64,000 nt of DNA from NCBI GenBank assembly GCA_963977105.1, contig CAXBNI010000001.1, positions 1 to 64,000 on the forward strand, read 5' to 3'. The stretch comes from UBA2705 sp963977105 (GTDB taxonomy: Bacteria > Pseudomonadota > Alphaproteobacteria > Micavibrionales > Micavibrionaceae). The position numbers and the translations under genes were made by a program. The notes under the pieces were generated by a model that saw only the letters and a list, made by a program, of their open reading frames with translations, made no database searches and was not told where the DNA came from. Below, one piece after another: positions 20,279 to 30,367 of the stretch (the first letter of the stretch is position 1; each line of letters begins with the position of its first letter).

Positions 20279-23200
20279 TTGATCCAGCGTATTTGGCCAC
20301 CTAAATCATTGCTTCGTCTATCTGTTCCCAAGCTAAGTTTCCATGCTTTGGGGCTTTTTTGCACATGCTTGTTTTTATTGACTGCGGCTTGCAGCTTAAT
20401 GCTTCCTTCCAGTGCCTACGCACAGATGCATGGTGTTGTGGCGCTGAACTCTGAAGTCTCACATGTTGATTTAGAAAACAAAGTCTTTCTCTTTGAAGAT
20501 AAGTTTAAGAAGTATAATTTGTCAGCCGCATGGAAAGAGATAACCTCAAACCCTGAATCATTTTTAGCGGACGAAGATACGTTGCGCTTAACCAATGCGT
20601 CATCATCTTATTGGATGCTGCTGCGTATTAACAACCAGTCTGAAACAGAGAACTGGGTACTTGATTTTGGCGACACCTTTAATGGGCGTTCAGGCTTTGT
20701 CCGCAAAATCATGGCTTATGATGTGACGTCGCGTAAATTGCTTTTGAAAATATTCGGCAATGAGAATGAAGAAAAGGAAAAGCGCGATAATTTAATTGAA
20801 GGCGCTTTAATGCTGGACTTGCCAATTGGTAAAACCTCTCAGCTTATGTTTTATGTTGAGCCAGCATCTAAAAAGCCGTTTATCATTGCGCCACGTCTTT
20901 TTAAGAAAACGCAATATTTTGGTCGTGGTATTAAGTTACTCGACCGCCATAACATGACGGTTTATTCATATATTGCTTTGCTGTTTATGATGGTGACCTT
21001 TTCATTAATATACCGAAAGCCCCATCAGCTGTTCGGTAGTTTGTTTTTGTTGTTTGGCTTAATTCATTATTTGACTGAGAATACAGTGTTGTATATTGAT
21101 AGCGGCCTGCATGAAAAAACGCTATTTTTTAGTTATATTCTGATGCAAGTTTCCGTCTTTTATGTGTTCTATAATTATTTCTATGACAAGGTCATCAGTT
21201 CGGTTCTTGTACGCCAGCTTTCAATGGGGGTTCCTGTTTTAGCCGTTGTTGTCACCGCGTTTAGCGTGATTGCAGTGCCTGATGACTACGCGTATTTTGT
21301 TTACTTGCTCGCGATTTGTATGATGGCCGCCCTGAGTATAGTGCTATTCGCGGCTAATTTTCGTTCACGCGTATTGGTGAAGTATTTAATTATTATTGCG
21401 GGGCTTTTATATACCTTGTCGTATTTGGTGGGCAGTATTTCTATTGAATTCCCAGTACCTTATTATACGCAATATGTGACATATGCTTATGTTTATGGGC
21501 AGCTTGCTTTGTCATTATTGTTGATCTTAGCCATGCCTATACGTCGCCCGACAGATAAAAAATCTGCGGCGCCGCTTTCTGGCTTAAGTAAGAATGTATT
21601 TCAAAGCACATCAAATTTTCGCGATTCAAAAGATGTTGCTGACCGCGAGCGTTTGCTGCGCGTGTTAGACCGTGAGCGAGAGCTTTTGGATGAAGCACGT
21701 AAACGTGAGGCAGAAAAAACAGATGAAATGCGCCTTGCCAAAGATTTAGCCGATGACGCGAATAAGGCGAAGTCAGCGTTCTTGGCCGTGATTAGTCATG
21801 AGATCAGAACGCCAATTACAGGCGTCTTAGGCATGGTCAAGCTTCTTCTTAGCACGCAGATGAGCGTCATACAGAAAGATTATGCGCAAACAATTCAAGA
21901 TTCTGGTGAGGCCATGCTCGCCTTGCTGAATGATATTTTGGACTATGAGAAAATTGAAAGCGGTAAGCTTGATCTTGAAATTATTTCTTTTGATGTGCGC
22001 CGCATGATGCAAGGCATTGAGCGTTTAATGACAGGGCATGCCGAGGCGAAAAATATCGGTCTTATTTTATCAGTGGAACCTGAGGTCCCTGAATATGTTG
22101 TTGGCGACCCTACGCGTTTAAGGCAAATCGTGCTGAATCTATTAAGCAACGCAATTAAATTCACAGATCATGGCGATGTGCGTATTTTAGTTAAGATGAT
22201 TGATATGGGTGCAGCAAGCAGTGAAGACAAAACAAAAATATCATCACTTTCTGGTGATCAGCCTGTGCATTCATTGTATTTTGGCGTGCAGGATTCAGGG
22301 ATTGGTCTGTCTACAGAAGCGCAGAAGAATTTGTTTACGCCATTCACACAGGCCAAAGCCGAAACCACGCGTAAATATGGGGGAACGGGACTTGGCCTTT
22401 CTATCTGTCAAAAGCTTGTTAATGCCATGGGCGGCGAAATTAGTGTGAGTAGTAAAGAAAACGAAGGCTCAATGTTCTTCTTCACGTTAGATATGGAAGA
22501 AGGTGATCCTGCTGAAGCATTAAGTGAGGAATCTGGTGGGTTTGACCAGCTTGCGACGAGCGGTAAATCATATAAAGTTCTTTGTGTGGATGACAACAGT
22601 ATTAATCTTAAAGTCCTCAATGGCTTTCTTGATAAGCTTGGACATCAATGCATCAAGGCCGAAAGCGGCGAAGAGTCGATTGAGCTGTTGATGCAAGACC
22701 GATACGACCTGATTTTGATGGATGTAAACATGCGCGGTATAAGTGGGCTTGAAACAACGCGCATGATCCGCGAGATGCAGCATGTTGAAAAGTCGGCTAT
22801 TCCAATTGTTGCGTTAACAGGGAACTCTGGGCAAGACGCTGTGCATGAGTGCTATCAAGCAGGAATGGATGATTTTGTTTTAAAGCCAGTGAATCCTAAA
22901 GGCTTATCTATGATCATGGGCAAGTTGGAAACGTCGACATTTGGAAATGAGATAACGACCAAACGGTACAAAGAAATCCGCGAAGCTTTGATTAATGGTG
23001 GGCATGAATCCGGCTCGCCTGTTGAAGGAAATGCTGTGACGGCTGAGCCGTCTTCATCAAATGTGCTAAATGTTGAAAATACTGCAATGGATGTGCCTCA
23101 GGACTCCCCGTCAATGATTAATGTGGATGACTTGCCACCTTTACCTGCTGAACGTGATATTCTAGGCACGGATTTAGACAAAATTACTCCTGATTTGACT

Positions 23201-23710
23201 GAGGCTGGATCACAGCCTTTTACCAATGAACCAGAGTTCTCTCCATTACAAAAAATGATGCAAAATGCAGAAGTTGATGATGCTGACGATATAGATTCTC
23301 TTGTTGCGAACGCAACGGAGGTTGACGCTGATGAGCATCCATCATTCTTAAGTGATATTGAGGCGCGCGGTGAAATATTTGAAAGCTCTTTACTTGAAGC
23401 GCTTAAGCTCTCTATGGATCAAGCTGAGTTAATCAGCCTGCTTGATGGTTTTGATGAAAAAGCACAAGAAATCCTTGGTGGCCTGAATGAAGCTTACCAA
23501 AAGAAAGACTGGTCATCACTCGCGCTACGTGCTCACGAAATGAAGGGCATGTCAGGTAACTTTGGCTTAAGAGCCTTAAGCGAGTTCATGAAAGAGCTAG
23601 AGACGATCGTGAAGCATAAGAAGTTTAATGATGTTGAATACTTTATGGTCCGTATCCCGATGGCTTATCGCCTCGGTATTAAGCGTATTCGAGCGTGGAT
23701 CTCTGGTTAA
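20279..23710 (+). CDS. Hybrid sensor histidine kinase with 7TM-DISM input, receiver and HPt
   Basis: An 1143-aa protein read from a TTG start; an AAGGA ribosome site 8 bases upstream supports it, and it yields a signal-like hydrophobic N-terminus ending SSAYAQ. Order: extracytoplasmic beta-domain (about 60-210, 7TMR-DISMED2-like), seven-helix region (about 225-420), coiled coil (about 445-500), HisKA with H507 in SHEIRTP, HATPase with NAIKF, DSGIGLS and GGTGLGLSI boxes, receiver with phospho-acceptor D815 (LILMDVN) and K in FVLKPVN, acidic linker, and C-terminal HPt with H1086 in AHEMKG. All phosphorelay residues are present, so an intact His-Asp-His relay is expected; the output regulator is not in the window. 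The ligand of the DISM input domain, often carbohydrate-like in this class, is unknown. Confidence 0.9.
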   Translation: MIQRIWPPKSLLRLSVPKLSFHALGLFCTCLFLLTAACSLMLPSSAYAQMHGVVALNSEVSHVDLENKVFLFEDKFKKYNLSAAWKEITSNPESFLADEDTLRLTNASSSYWMLLRINNQSETENWVLDFGDTFNGRSGFVRKIMAYDVTSRKLLLKIFGNENEEKEKRDNLIEGALMLDLPIGKTSQLMFYVEPASKKPFIIAPRLFKKTQYFGRGIKLLDRHNMTVYSYIALLFMMVTFSLIYRKPHQLFGSLFLLFGLIHYLTENTVLYIDSGLHEKTLFFSYILMQVSVFYVFYNYFYDKVISSVLVRQLSMGVPVLAVVVTAFSVIAVPDDYAYFVYLLAICMMAALSIVLFAANFRSRVLVKYLIIIAGLLYTLSYLVGSISIEFPVPYYTQYVTYAYVYGQLALSLLLILAMPIRRPTDKKSAAPLSGLSKNVFQSTSNFRDSKDVADRERLLRVLDRERELLDEARKREAEKTDEMRLAKDLADDANKAKSAFLAVISHEIRTPITGVLGMVKLLLSTQMSVIQKDYAQTIQDSGEAMLALLNDILDYEKIESGKLDLEIISFDVRRMMQGIERLMTGHAEAKNIGLILSVEPEVPEYVVGDPTRLRQIVLNLLSNAIKFTDHGDVRILVKMIDMGAASSEDKTKISSLSGDQPVHSLYFGVQDSGIGLSTEAQKNLFTPFTQAKAETTRKYGGTGLGLSICQKLVNAMGGEISVSSKENEGSMFFFTLDMEEGDPAEALSEESGGFDQLATSGKSYKVLCVDDNSINLKVLNGFLDKLGHQCIKAESGEESIELLMQDRYDLILMDVNMRGISGLETTRMIREMQHVEKSAIPIVALTGNSGQDAVHECYQAGMDDFVLKPVNPKGLSMIMGKLETSTFGNEITTKRYKEIREALINGGHESGSPVEGNAVTAEPSSSNVLNVENTAMDVPQDSPSMINVDDLPPLPAERDILGTDLDKITPDLTEAGSQPFTNEPEFSPLQKMMQNAEVDDADDIDSLVANATEVDADEHPSFLSDIEARGEIFESSLLEALKLSMDQAELISLLDGFDEKAQEILGGLNEAYQKKDWSSLALRAHEMKGMSGNFGLRALSEFMKELETIVKHKKFNDVEYFMVRIPMAYRLGIKRIRAWISG

Positions 23711-23917
23711 TCCAGTGTGTATGTTATCGTCCATTCCTGTGCTCTGACATAGTCAATTAAGCCGCACACAAAGGACATCAAAGCTCAATAAATCTTGGGT
23801 CTAAAGAGCATAATTACGCCTTAGATAAGCCTTATTATTTTATATTTGTGTTCGTTGAGATGTTGGGTGGAGCTTTAGTTGGTGTCGCAGTAAATGCGGC
23901 TATTGTTCGCAAGTGCG

Positions 23918-26900
23918 TTATTCGTCCTCACTATTATCACTCTCGAATAATATACGGCGCAATATTCCGGGTGCGAGTACGGATAAGGGATTAATCGAAA
24001 CTTTGGTCGATTCAGAAGTGCCTTTGATTGTATATGTCGCCGCAAATATGCCTTGGTTGTCCCCACCTGTAAGTATGTCACCAAGCAAAGGGATTTTACT
24101 GACAAGTTTGTTCAAGAATGAAATCGGAACGATTGTACCGTTAATATCGATTTCGTTGCGCTTGCCTTGGTGAATGTTACCTTCAAAAGTTAAGCCCAGT
24201 GCGCCGCCAGAAGTACGGCCTTTATTAAAGTGGAACCTGATACCGTTATCAGAAATTGTCCATTTCAAATTGCTCTCTAGGCGGTCAAAACTTATTCCAT
24301 CTGCGGTAAGAAGGTCTTCCATACCAGTGAGCGACATGGCGCTTAAAAGGCGTGCAAGGGACGGCGCGTTGATGACCATAAAGTCTTCGATCAATGCAGC
24401 GCCTTGTACGTCGTTAGGGTGTCCCCCTTTAATGGAATGCCCTGATACTATGATCTTACCGCCAACGGCATTATCATACAGGTCAAAGGCGCGTAAAAAA
24501 GCACCTGCGTTATCGGCTTCCAAACGGAACTCCAATGCCTTTGATTTCAGCTCAGGCTTGTAGCGTAGATAAACGGCTCTGTCGCCAGATGTGGCGTCTA
24601 ATTCCAGTTGTTTGACAGTGTCATCAGCGCCAACGAGTACGTAAGATTTAGCATTTGTTATAAAACCGCTTTTTTTACTCGTGTTTAAATGCGCAACTTT
24701 GGCAAAGACTTCAATTTGTAGCTCTGCGCTGTCTTTTGCGTCTGGTTTTGCGGCGTCGTTTGCTTTGTTGAATGAAAGAAACGGTAGTAGGTCTAGATAT
24801 TTTGCATCGACTTCAAAGCGCATCATTTGCGGTGATATTCTTGTAACATTTAAGTCAAAACTATTCTTAAGGATTTTTGCGTTTGTGAAAGAGGCTGTTT
24901 TAACATCCCATGTGTTGCCAATTTTACCAAATTTAAGCGAAGCATTTTTTACGGCGCTATCGGCTGTTTTTATATTCAAGTTTTTGATTTCTTGCACTTC
25001 ACCATCTTTAAGAACGACGTTGGCGGATGCACTGCCACGTGCTTTGGCAGGTTTTGTGTAGTTAAATGGCTTTACCATGAAAACTACGGGCGTAATATCA
25101 GCTTTAACATTGATATAGCTATAGGCGCTTTTGCCTTCTTTATAGACTATATCAACATTTGGCGTACCGCTTATATAATCATCGAGCCCTATGTTGAATG
25201 CATCCCTTAGTGTCTTGTCCGCTTGGAATGAAGCGTTAATGATGGAGTATGTCTTGTATTTATCTTCATCAATATAACGTGTCCAATCAAGTTTGATTGG
25301 ACGACCCAATAACTTGCCTGTGCCATTTAGCGTTAACTTATCACCGTCATATTTCAGTTTAAAAGGACCGGAGGTTAGCGGGTGGTCTTTCACGGCTTGA
25401 GGAATAAACACATCATCTAAGTCAGCATCAACAACGACCTCCACTTGTGAAGCCAGCAGGTCTTTGATTGTTGGGAATGAAAGCTGGACGTTGACGTTTG
25501 CTTTCCCTTTTGTTTCGTCAGGCGAGAAATCCATGCGTTCACCTAATGAGATAGGTTCACGGGAAATGTAATCAAAAACAGTTGGAATATCGCCTTTAAG
25601 GTTAAGGTCAATGTTGGCAATGCCTGCACCAGTGACGAATATGTCCTTGAGAATCACACTGGCATCTGACAGGGCTAAATCCGCAACTTTACCTTTGTCG
25701 ACGGTGAGTTGTAAGCCGTCTGGATCAATTGATCCGGAACCACTTGCGTTGCTAATCGGGATTAACGGGGCGCGATAATCTATGCTCATGCCTTTAAATG
25801 CGAAGTCTAAATGTGCATTGTCATGCTTTAGCTCTTCCGTTGCGAAGTCATATTCTATATTTGCAGCTGCGTTGACATCAGTGAATTCGCCATCAGTTAT
25901 TTTCTCTGTGAGCCAAGTTGCGGCAGATTCACTTTTTAAGCTTTTGGGCCAGTATGTCGTGAAAAGACCGAGATCCATTTCATCGGAATTCAGCGCGGCT
26001 TTGAATTTATAAATTGTGTCTTTAAATGTGCCTGAAACTTTGCCTTTAAGCTCAGCTCCAATGACATCGACGGAGCGTAAATCAAGTTGAAATTTATGAT
26101 CAATATTGTCATAAAATCCGGACAAGGCTATGTTTTCGATTGTTTTGGCATCGTCGTATTCTTCGGGCATGTTTAAGGTTATTTTGGGCACTGAAATATC
26201 TATTACGGCATTGTCTAAATTAAAGTTCTTGTCGAACGTGCTGACAAGCCTGCCATTAAAGCGCGCATCGTGATTACGTAACGGGGCAAGTTCTTTGATA
26301 TAACGTGAGAGTATTGAAACATCAAAGTTTGTGATGTTTAGCTTGGCTTCAATTTGTTCGCTATTGCGCTCGTAATTTAATTCTGCATTGAGCTGGTTTT
26401 CTTCAAGTCGACTTTGCGGCGATAAGCTGATGTCTAAGCGAGCGCTGACGCCTTTTTCCCAGCGGTTAATCGCAGCATCGACTTGCGGCAAAAACCAAGT
26501 CATGTGGGAGCGCATATCACTAACGATGATCTGCGCATCCTTAATTTCAAGCCTATCGAGATAGCCCAAATTACTATCTGCCGCTATGGCTTCTTGCTCG
26601 GTTTGTGCGAGCATTTCGATAAGGTCACTTGCAAAGCTTGTATCAGGATCATCCTGTGCGTTCGGCTGTATAGAGGGGGGCTTTTTATGCGTGGCAATGT
26701 CGATTGTGAAATTGTTGTTTTCGTCTCTTAATATATGGGCCTTGGGGCCATAAAGAATGACTTCATCTATGGCGATCTTACCCTTGAGCAAGGCTTTAAC
26801 ATCAAAGAACAAATCCGCTTGTTCAACACTAAAGACATCTTTGTTTTTAGATTTTACGCGCATGTCTAAGGCGCGGAGTTTCAATGCGCCTTCCAGTTTG

Positions 26901-27163
26901 GGCCATGCAATCACAATATACTGAAAATCCGCTTGATACTGTGAATCTTCCGAGTTTACGGCTTGCATAATAGCAGGCTTGATAAAGCTAATGTCGATAG
27001 GGCTTGATTTTAGCTTCCATAGCAATGCGCCTATAAACAGCAAGATAAACACAAGCAGGATCGCCAAGGCCTCAAAAGCGAGTTTCAAGGCATGTTTAGA
27101 TACGCATTTCTTTGCAACGCGTTGCCAAATCGGCGGCTTTTGTTTGATATCTTCTTCGCTCAC
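23918..27163 (-). CDS. YhdP/AsmA-like envelope protein (DUF3971)
   Basis: A 1081-aa protein with a cytoplasmic N-terminus and one membrane anchor (about residues 30-52), followed by a long periplasmic part of repeating beta strands. The end carries the AsmA-like C-terminal signature: SGGALGLTFEGNIHQG, then IDINGTIVPISFLN, and IPLLGDILTGG. YhdP, TamB and AsmA relatives are proposed to form hydrophobic grooves that carry phospholipids between membranes. It is transcribed alone, divergent from bcp, and converges on the histidine kinase gene with about 200 bp between. Length is in the usual range for the alphaproteobacterial form. Confidence 0.85.
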   Translation of the reverse strand: MSEEDIKQKPPIWQRVAKKCVSKHALKLAFEALAILLVFILLFIGALLWKLKSSPIDISFIKPAIMQAVNSEDSQYQADFQYIVIAWPKLEGALKLRALDMRVKSKNKDVFSVEQADLFFDVKALLKGKIAIDEVILYGPKAHILRDENNNFTIDIATHKKPPSIQPNAQDDPDTSFASDLIEMLAQTEQEAIAADSNLGYLDRLEIKDAQIIVSDMRSHMTWFLPQVDAAINRWEKGVSARLDISLSPQSRLEENQLNAELNYERNSEQIEAKLNITNFDVSILSRYIKELAPLRNHDARFNGRLVSTFDKNFNLDNAVIDISVPKITLNMPEEYDDAKTIENIALSGFYDNIDHKFQLDLRSVDVIGAELKGKVSGTFKDTIYKFKAALNSDEMDLGLFTTYWPKSLKSESAATWLTEKITDGEFTDVNAAANIEYDFATEELKHDNAHLDFAFKGMSIDYRAPLIPISNASGSGSIDPDGLQLTVDKGKVADLALSDASVILKDIFVTGAGIANIDLNLKGDIPTVFDYISREPISLGERMDFSPDETKGKANVNVQLSFPTIKDLLASQVEVVVDADLDDVFIPQAVKDHPLTSGPFKLKYDGDKLTLNGTGKLLGRPIKLDWTRYIDEDKYKTYSIINASFQADKTLRDAFNIGLDDYISGTPNVDIVYKEGKSAYSYINVKADITPVVFMVKPFNYTKPAKARGSASANVVLKDGEVQEIKNLNIKTADSAVKNASLKFGKIGNTWDVKTASFTNAKILKNSFDLNVTRISPQMMRFEVDAKYLDLLPFLSFNKANDAAKPDAKDSAELQIEVFAKVAHLNTSKKSGFITNAKSYVLVGADDTVKQLELDATSGDRAVYLRYKPELKSKALEFRLEADNAGAFLRAFDLYDNAVGGKIIVSGHSIKGGHPNDVQGAALIEDFMVINAPSLARLLSAMSLTGMEDLLTADGISFDRLESNLKWTISDNGIRFHFNKGRTSGGALGLTFEGNIHQGKRNEIDINGTIVPISFLNKLVSKIPLLGDILTGGDNQGIFAATYTIKGTSESTKVSINPLSVLAPGILRRILFESDNSEDE

Positions 27164-27305
27164 GGTGCTAACTTTAAAATTTTGCTATGTCGGAACTATA
27201 GAGAGTAGATTCATTTTTTCCAAGAACGCTTATTGACTTTTTTACGGTCAACGCACAGCTTATTCATGCGTCAGTTTATTGGCGCGCATTTAAAGGAGAT
27301 TTGTC

Positions 27306-27785
27306 ATGAGTGATTTAGAAGTGGGCAGCGTTGTCGCTGATTTCACATTACCAGTAGATAGTAAGTCTGGAGAAAGCCTTACATTTTCAAATATACAGAG
27401 CCCATGCGTTGTGTATTTCTATCCCAAGGATGACACGCCTGGCTGTACCAAGGAAGCGATTGCTTTTACCGCGCACAAAAAAGAATTTGATGCGCTTGGT
27501 ATAAAAATTATAGGCATCTCAAAAGACAAAGTCGCTAAACATGATAAGTTTATAGAAAAGCACAGCCTTGATATAACACTGATCGCTGATGAAGAGGGCG
27601 CAGCCTGCGAGACTTTCGGTGTTTGGGTGGAAAAGAACTTATATGGCCGTAAATATATGGGCATTGAGCGCGCGACGTTCCTCATAGACGCCAAGGGCAA
27701 GGTTTTGCAGGTGTGGCGCAAGGTCAAAGTTAAAGAGCATGTGGAGGCTGTCCTAGCCGAAGCAGAAAAACATTTTGGGTCGTGA
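27306..27785 (+). CDS. bcp: Bcp/PrxQ-type thiol peroxidase
   Basis: A 159-aa AhpC/TSA-family protein with an AAGGAG ribosome site. The peroxidatic cysteine is C47 in DDTPGCTKE. The resolving cysteine that many Bcp proteins carry five residues later is replaced (I52), leaving C101 in EGAACETFG and C34 as the remaining thiols. It may therefore act as a one-cysteine enzyme or resolve through C101. It reduces hydroperoxides using thioredoxin. Single gene, followed by a strong bidirectional terminator. Confidence 0.93.
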   Translation: MSDLEVGSVVADFTLPVDSKSGESLTFSNIQSPCVVYFYPKDDTPGCTKEAIAFTAHKKEFDALGIKIIGISKDKVAKHDKFIEKHSLDITLIADEEGAACETFGVWVEKNLYGRKYMGIERATFLIDAKGKVLQVWRKVKVKEHVEAVLAEAEKHFGS

Positions 27786-27820
27786 GTGCGAATAGTTGAA
27801 CACGAATGTTTCGCTAAATA

Positions 27821-27850
27821 AAAAACGCGCTAAAATATCAGCGCGTTTTT
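27821..27850. terminator. Bidirectional terminator between bcp and hydrolase gene
   Basis: Perfect 11-base inverted repeat AAAAACGCGCT / AGCGCGTTTTT with an 8-base loop, with A-tract and T-tract in both directions. It serves the convergent bcp and alpha/beta hydrolase genes. Confidence 0.9.
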
Positions 27851-27873
27851 CTTATTCTATATGTCGTTATTGA

Positions 27874-28569
27874 CTAGCCTTGGTTTGCAGCGCGTTGTGC
27901 AATACGTGGCACCGCGACTTCACCCATCACGCCAGCGCCGCGTGCATTCATATGGTCATGCATATGGGCAACTAGCTCTTCTGTGTGGTTTGAAAAGAAG
28001 TGGTTTGCACCTTCAACTTTGCGGTGATCAATTTTGATACCTTTTTGTTCATTCAGGCGACCAACAAGGTCTTCGATAGATTCTGGTTCTACGCGGTCAT
28101 CTTCAGCGCCATGAATAATCAAACCTGATTGTGGGCACGGGGCGAGGAATGAGAAATCTTCTTGATTTGCTGGAGGCGTCACTGAAATAAAGCCTTTTAT
28201 TTCTGGGCGGCGCATTAAGAGCTGCATACCAATCCATGCACCAAATGTATATCCACCGATCCATGTGTAAGGGGCATTGGGGTTGATATCCTGCATCCAG
28301 TCAAGAACTGTCGCGGCATCACTTAACTCGCCTTCGCCTTTATCAAATATACCTTGAGATTTACCAACGCCACGGAAGTTAAAGCGTAAAGTAGAGAAAC
28401 CGCGCTGTACAAATGCTTGGTGCATCATAAATGAAATTTTATTATTCATCGTGCCACCGCGCTCTGGATCAGGGTGCAGCACTAAAGCGAGTGGAGCGTC
28501 TTTAATTTTAGAGTGGGTATAACGAGCTTCAAGGCGGCCTTCAGGACCGTTGATGATAATTTCTGGCAT
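27874..28569 (-). CDS. Alpha/beta hydrolase (COG2945-like) with Thr nucleophile
   Basis: The ATG at 28569 (231 aa) is preferred over an upstream TTG at 28608, because family members begin MPEIIxNGPxGRxExRY and the TTG has no ribosome site. Fold landmarks: LHPDPERGGTMNN (oxyanion loop), LRFNFRGVGKSQG, nucleophile elbow GGYTFGAW, acid D157/D158 in GAEDDRV, and H190 in EGANHFF. The elbow serine of G-x-S-x-G is threonine (T108, codon ACA on the minus strand), while acid and histidine are kept. Substrate is unknown. Monocistronic. Confidence 0.85.
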   Translation of the reverse strand: MPEIIINGPEGRLEARYTHSKIKDAPLALVLHPDPERGGTMNNKISFMMHQAFVQRGFSTLRFNFRGVGKSQGIFDKGEGELSDAATVLDWMQDINPNAPYTWIGGYTFGAWIGMQLLMRRPEIKGFISVTPPANQEDFSFLAPCPQSGLIIHGAEDDRVEPESIEDLVGRLNEQKGIKIDHRKVEGANHFFSNHTEELVAHMHDHMNARGAGVMGEVAVPRIAQRAANQG

Positions 28570-28831
28570 TTTATTCCAATCTGTCTGGTTTTGTGTTTGT
28601 ATAGTCAAATTCTGTTGCGGCTTTTAAAAATCCGCTTAAACACACCCAAAATGTAGTATATATTTATTATTGTTTTTTACATTCGGAGTATTTTGATAGC
28701 GCATAATATTTACTATGTCCAATCAAAAATGATAAGCTGCTGATAGTAAACAGTAAAACAAGATTCTCGTATTTTTCATAATCCTGTATTTTTTGCGATT
28801 TTATGAGTAATAACAAAGGAATATAAAGAAA

Positions 28832-29944
28832 ATGAGTGCGATTCACTATTTTGATTACAATGCAACAGCTCCATTGCGCGATGAGGTCGTTGCGTTAATG
28901 TGCGATGAGATGCGCATTGTCGGCAACGCATCCGCAGTGCATCTGTCGGGCAGGCGGGCACATGGCGTAGTGGAAAAGGCGCGTGAGCAAATAGGCGCTT
29001 TTTTAAATATAGACCCTAAACAGGTGATATTTAACTCTGGCGCCAGCGAAGGTAATAATACGCTTTTTCACGGTTTTGAAGGCCATAGCCATATTATTTC
29101 AGGTATTGAACATCCGGCGGTTGATAAGGCTGTAAATGATGAGGCGCAGTATATAAAGGTTGATCATAACGGCCGAATTGATTTGGAACATTTAGAGGGG
29201 CTGCTACAAAAGGCGGCTAAACCCATATTTGTATCAGTCATGTATGTGAATAATGAAGTAGGCGCGATACAACCGGTTGAAGAGATCGGGCGGTTATGTA
29301 AGCAATATGATGCACTGTTTCATACGGATGCCGTTCAGGCGGCAGGTAAAATCCCTCTCGATATGCAGAAGATTGGCGCTGATTATATGACGCTTTCTGC
29401 TCATAAATATGGCGGACCGCAAGGCGTCGGTGTCCTGGCCTTTGCCGCAGGCAAGCCGCCACCAAAATTGATTATTGGCGGCTCACAAGAAGGCTATCAG
29501 CGCGCAGGAACGCTAAATGTTGCTGGCATTGCAGGGATGGGGCTCGCTTCTGAAATGGCACAGCAGGAAATTGGTCATTATGAAAGCCATATCAGGCCAT
29601 GGCGCGATGCTATAGAGGCTGAACTTTTAAAAGCTAAACGTAAAGACGGAACGCCGCGCGTTGATATTTTGGGCTATGATGGCCTGCGCGTTCAAAATAC
29701 ATCTTTATTTTTAATCTATGATGTCAATAAAGATACTTTGGTTATGAAGTCAGACATGGCGGGGATTTGCGCAAGCTCTGGCGCAGCATGTTCAAGTGGA
29801 ACTGTCAAAACGAGTAACACAGTCGCTGCTATTCGCCCTGATATTCATGTTCCTGTGCCGATAATGCGCCTGTCCTTGGGGTGGAAGACTACGCAGGATG
29901 ATGTTGACGCTTTCCTTAAATTCTGGCACAAGCTTACCCAATAA
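28832..29944 (+). CDS. Cysteine desulfurase (NifS/IscS-like)
   Basis: A 370-aa class V aminotransferase-fold enzyme. The PLP lysine is K192 in SAHKYGGPQG, the pyridoxal-binding aspartate-histidine region is FHTDAVQAAGK, and the persulfide-forming cysteine is C320 in GAACSSGT. It removes sulfur from L-cysteine for Fe-S or thio-modification. An AAAGGA site precedes the ATG. It is followed after 25 bases by a [2Fe-2S] ferredoxin gene, so an Fe-S role is likely, although the scaffold genes (iscU, sufB) are not adjacent. A divergent 260-bp region separates it from the hydrolase gene. Confidence 0.92.
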   Translation: MSAIHYFDYNATAPLRDEVVALMCDEMRIVGNASAVHLSGRRAHGVVEKAREQIGAFLNIDPKQVIFNSGASEGNNTLFHGFEGHSHIISGIEHPAVDKAVNDEAQYIKVDHNGRIDLEHLEGLLQKAAKPIFVSVMYVNNEVGAIQPVEEIGRLCKQYDALFHTDAVQAAGKIPLDMQKIGADYMTLSAHKYGGPQGVGVLAFAAGKPPPKLIIGGSQEGYQRAGTLNVAGIAGMGLASEMAQQEIGHYESHIRPWRDAIEAELLKAKRKDGTPRVDILGYDGLRVQNTSLFLIYDVNKDTLVMKSDMAGICASSGAACSSGTVKTSNTVAAIRPDIHVPVPIMRLSLGWKTTQDDVDAFLKFWHKLTQ

Positions 29945-29969
29945 TGTTTTAAAGTAAGGAAGATTCATA

Positions 29970-30305
29970 ATGCCTGCAGTTACGTTTATACACCCGGACG
30001 GTCAAGAACAAGTGGTTGATGCCGCGATTGGCCTGTCATTGATGGAAGTTGCGATTCAAGGTGGTATTGACCAAATTGAAGGCGCATGCGGCGGATCTTT
30101 ATCTTGTGCGACATGTCATTTGTATGTTGAGCCTAAAGAACATGAGCGCTTGCTTCCTGAAGATGGCCTCAGCGAGGAAGAGGAAGATATGCTCGACCTT
30201 GCCTTTGATCTCAAAAAAACATCGCGTTTGTGTTGTCAGATTATAGTAGACGATAAGATGGAGGGCCTGAAGGTCGCTCTACCCGGTGCTTCTGTTGAGT
30301 GGTAG
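29970..30305 (+). CDS. Adrenodoxin-type [2Fe-2S] ferredoxin
   Basis: A 111-aa protein with the cluster cysteines C40, C46, C49 (C-x5-C-x2-C) and a final one at C88 or C89 in SRLCCQI. This is the vertebrate/Isc-type ferredoxin arrangement, not the plant type. It begins with a TAAGGA ribosome site. Co-transcription with the cysteine desulfurase suggests that it supplies electrons to Fe-S assembly, as Fdx does in the Isc system. Confidence 0.92.
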   Translation: MPAVTFIHPDGQEQVVDAAIGLSLMEVAIQGGIDQIEGACGGSLSCATCHLYVEPKEHERLLPEDGLSEEEEDMLDLAFDLKKTSRLCCQIIVDDKMEGLKVALPGASVEW

Positions 30306-30367
30306 CTCATTGACATAACATTAAACGAGTGCTAGCTTTTCTTGTTATTTTAAATGAAAGAAACGTG

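Noticed and set aside
20044..20364. 106-codon minus-strand frame across the small oxidase-subunit gene
   Set aside because: The 50-aa plus-strand ORF has a good ribosome site and a family-like layout; the antisense frame has neither.
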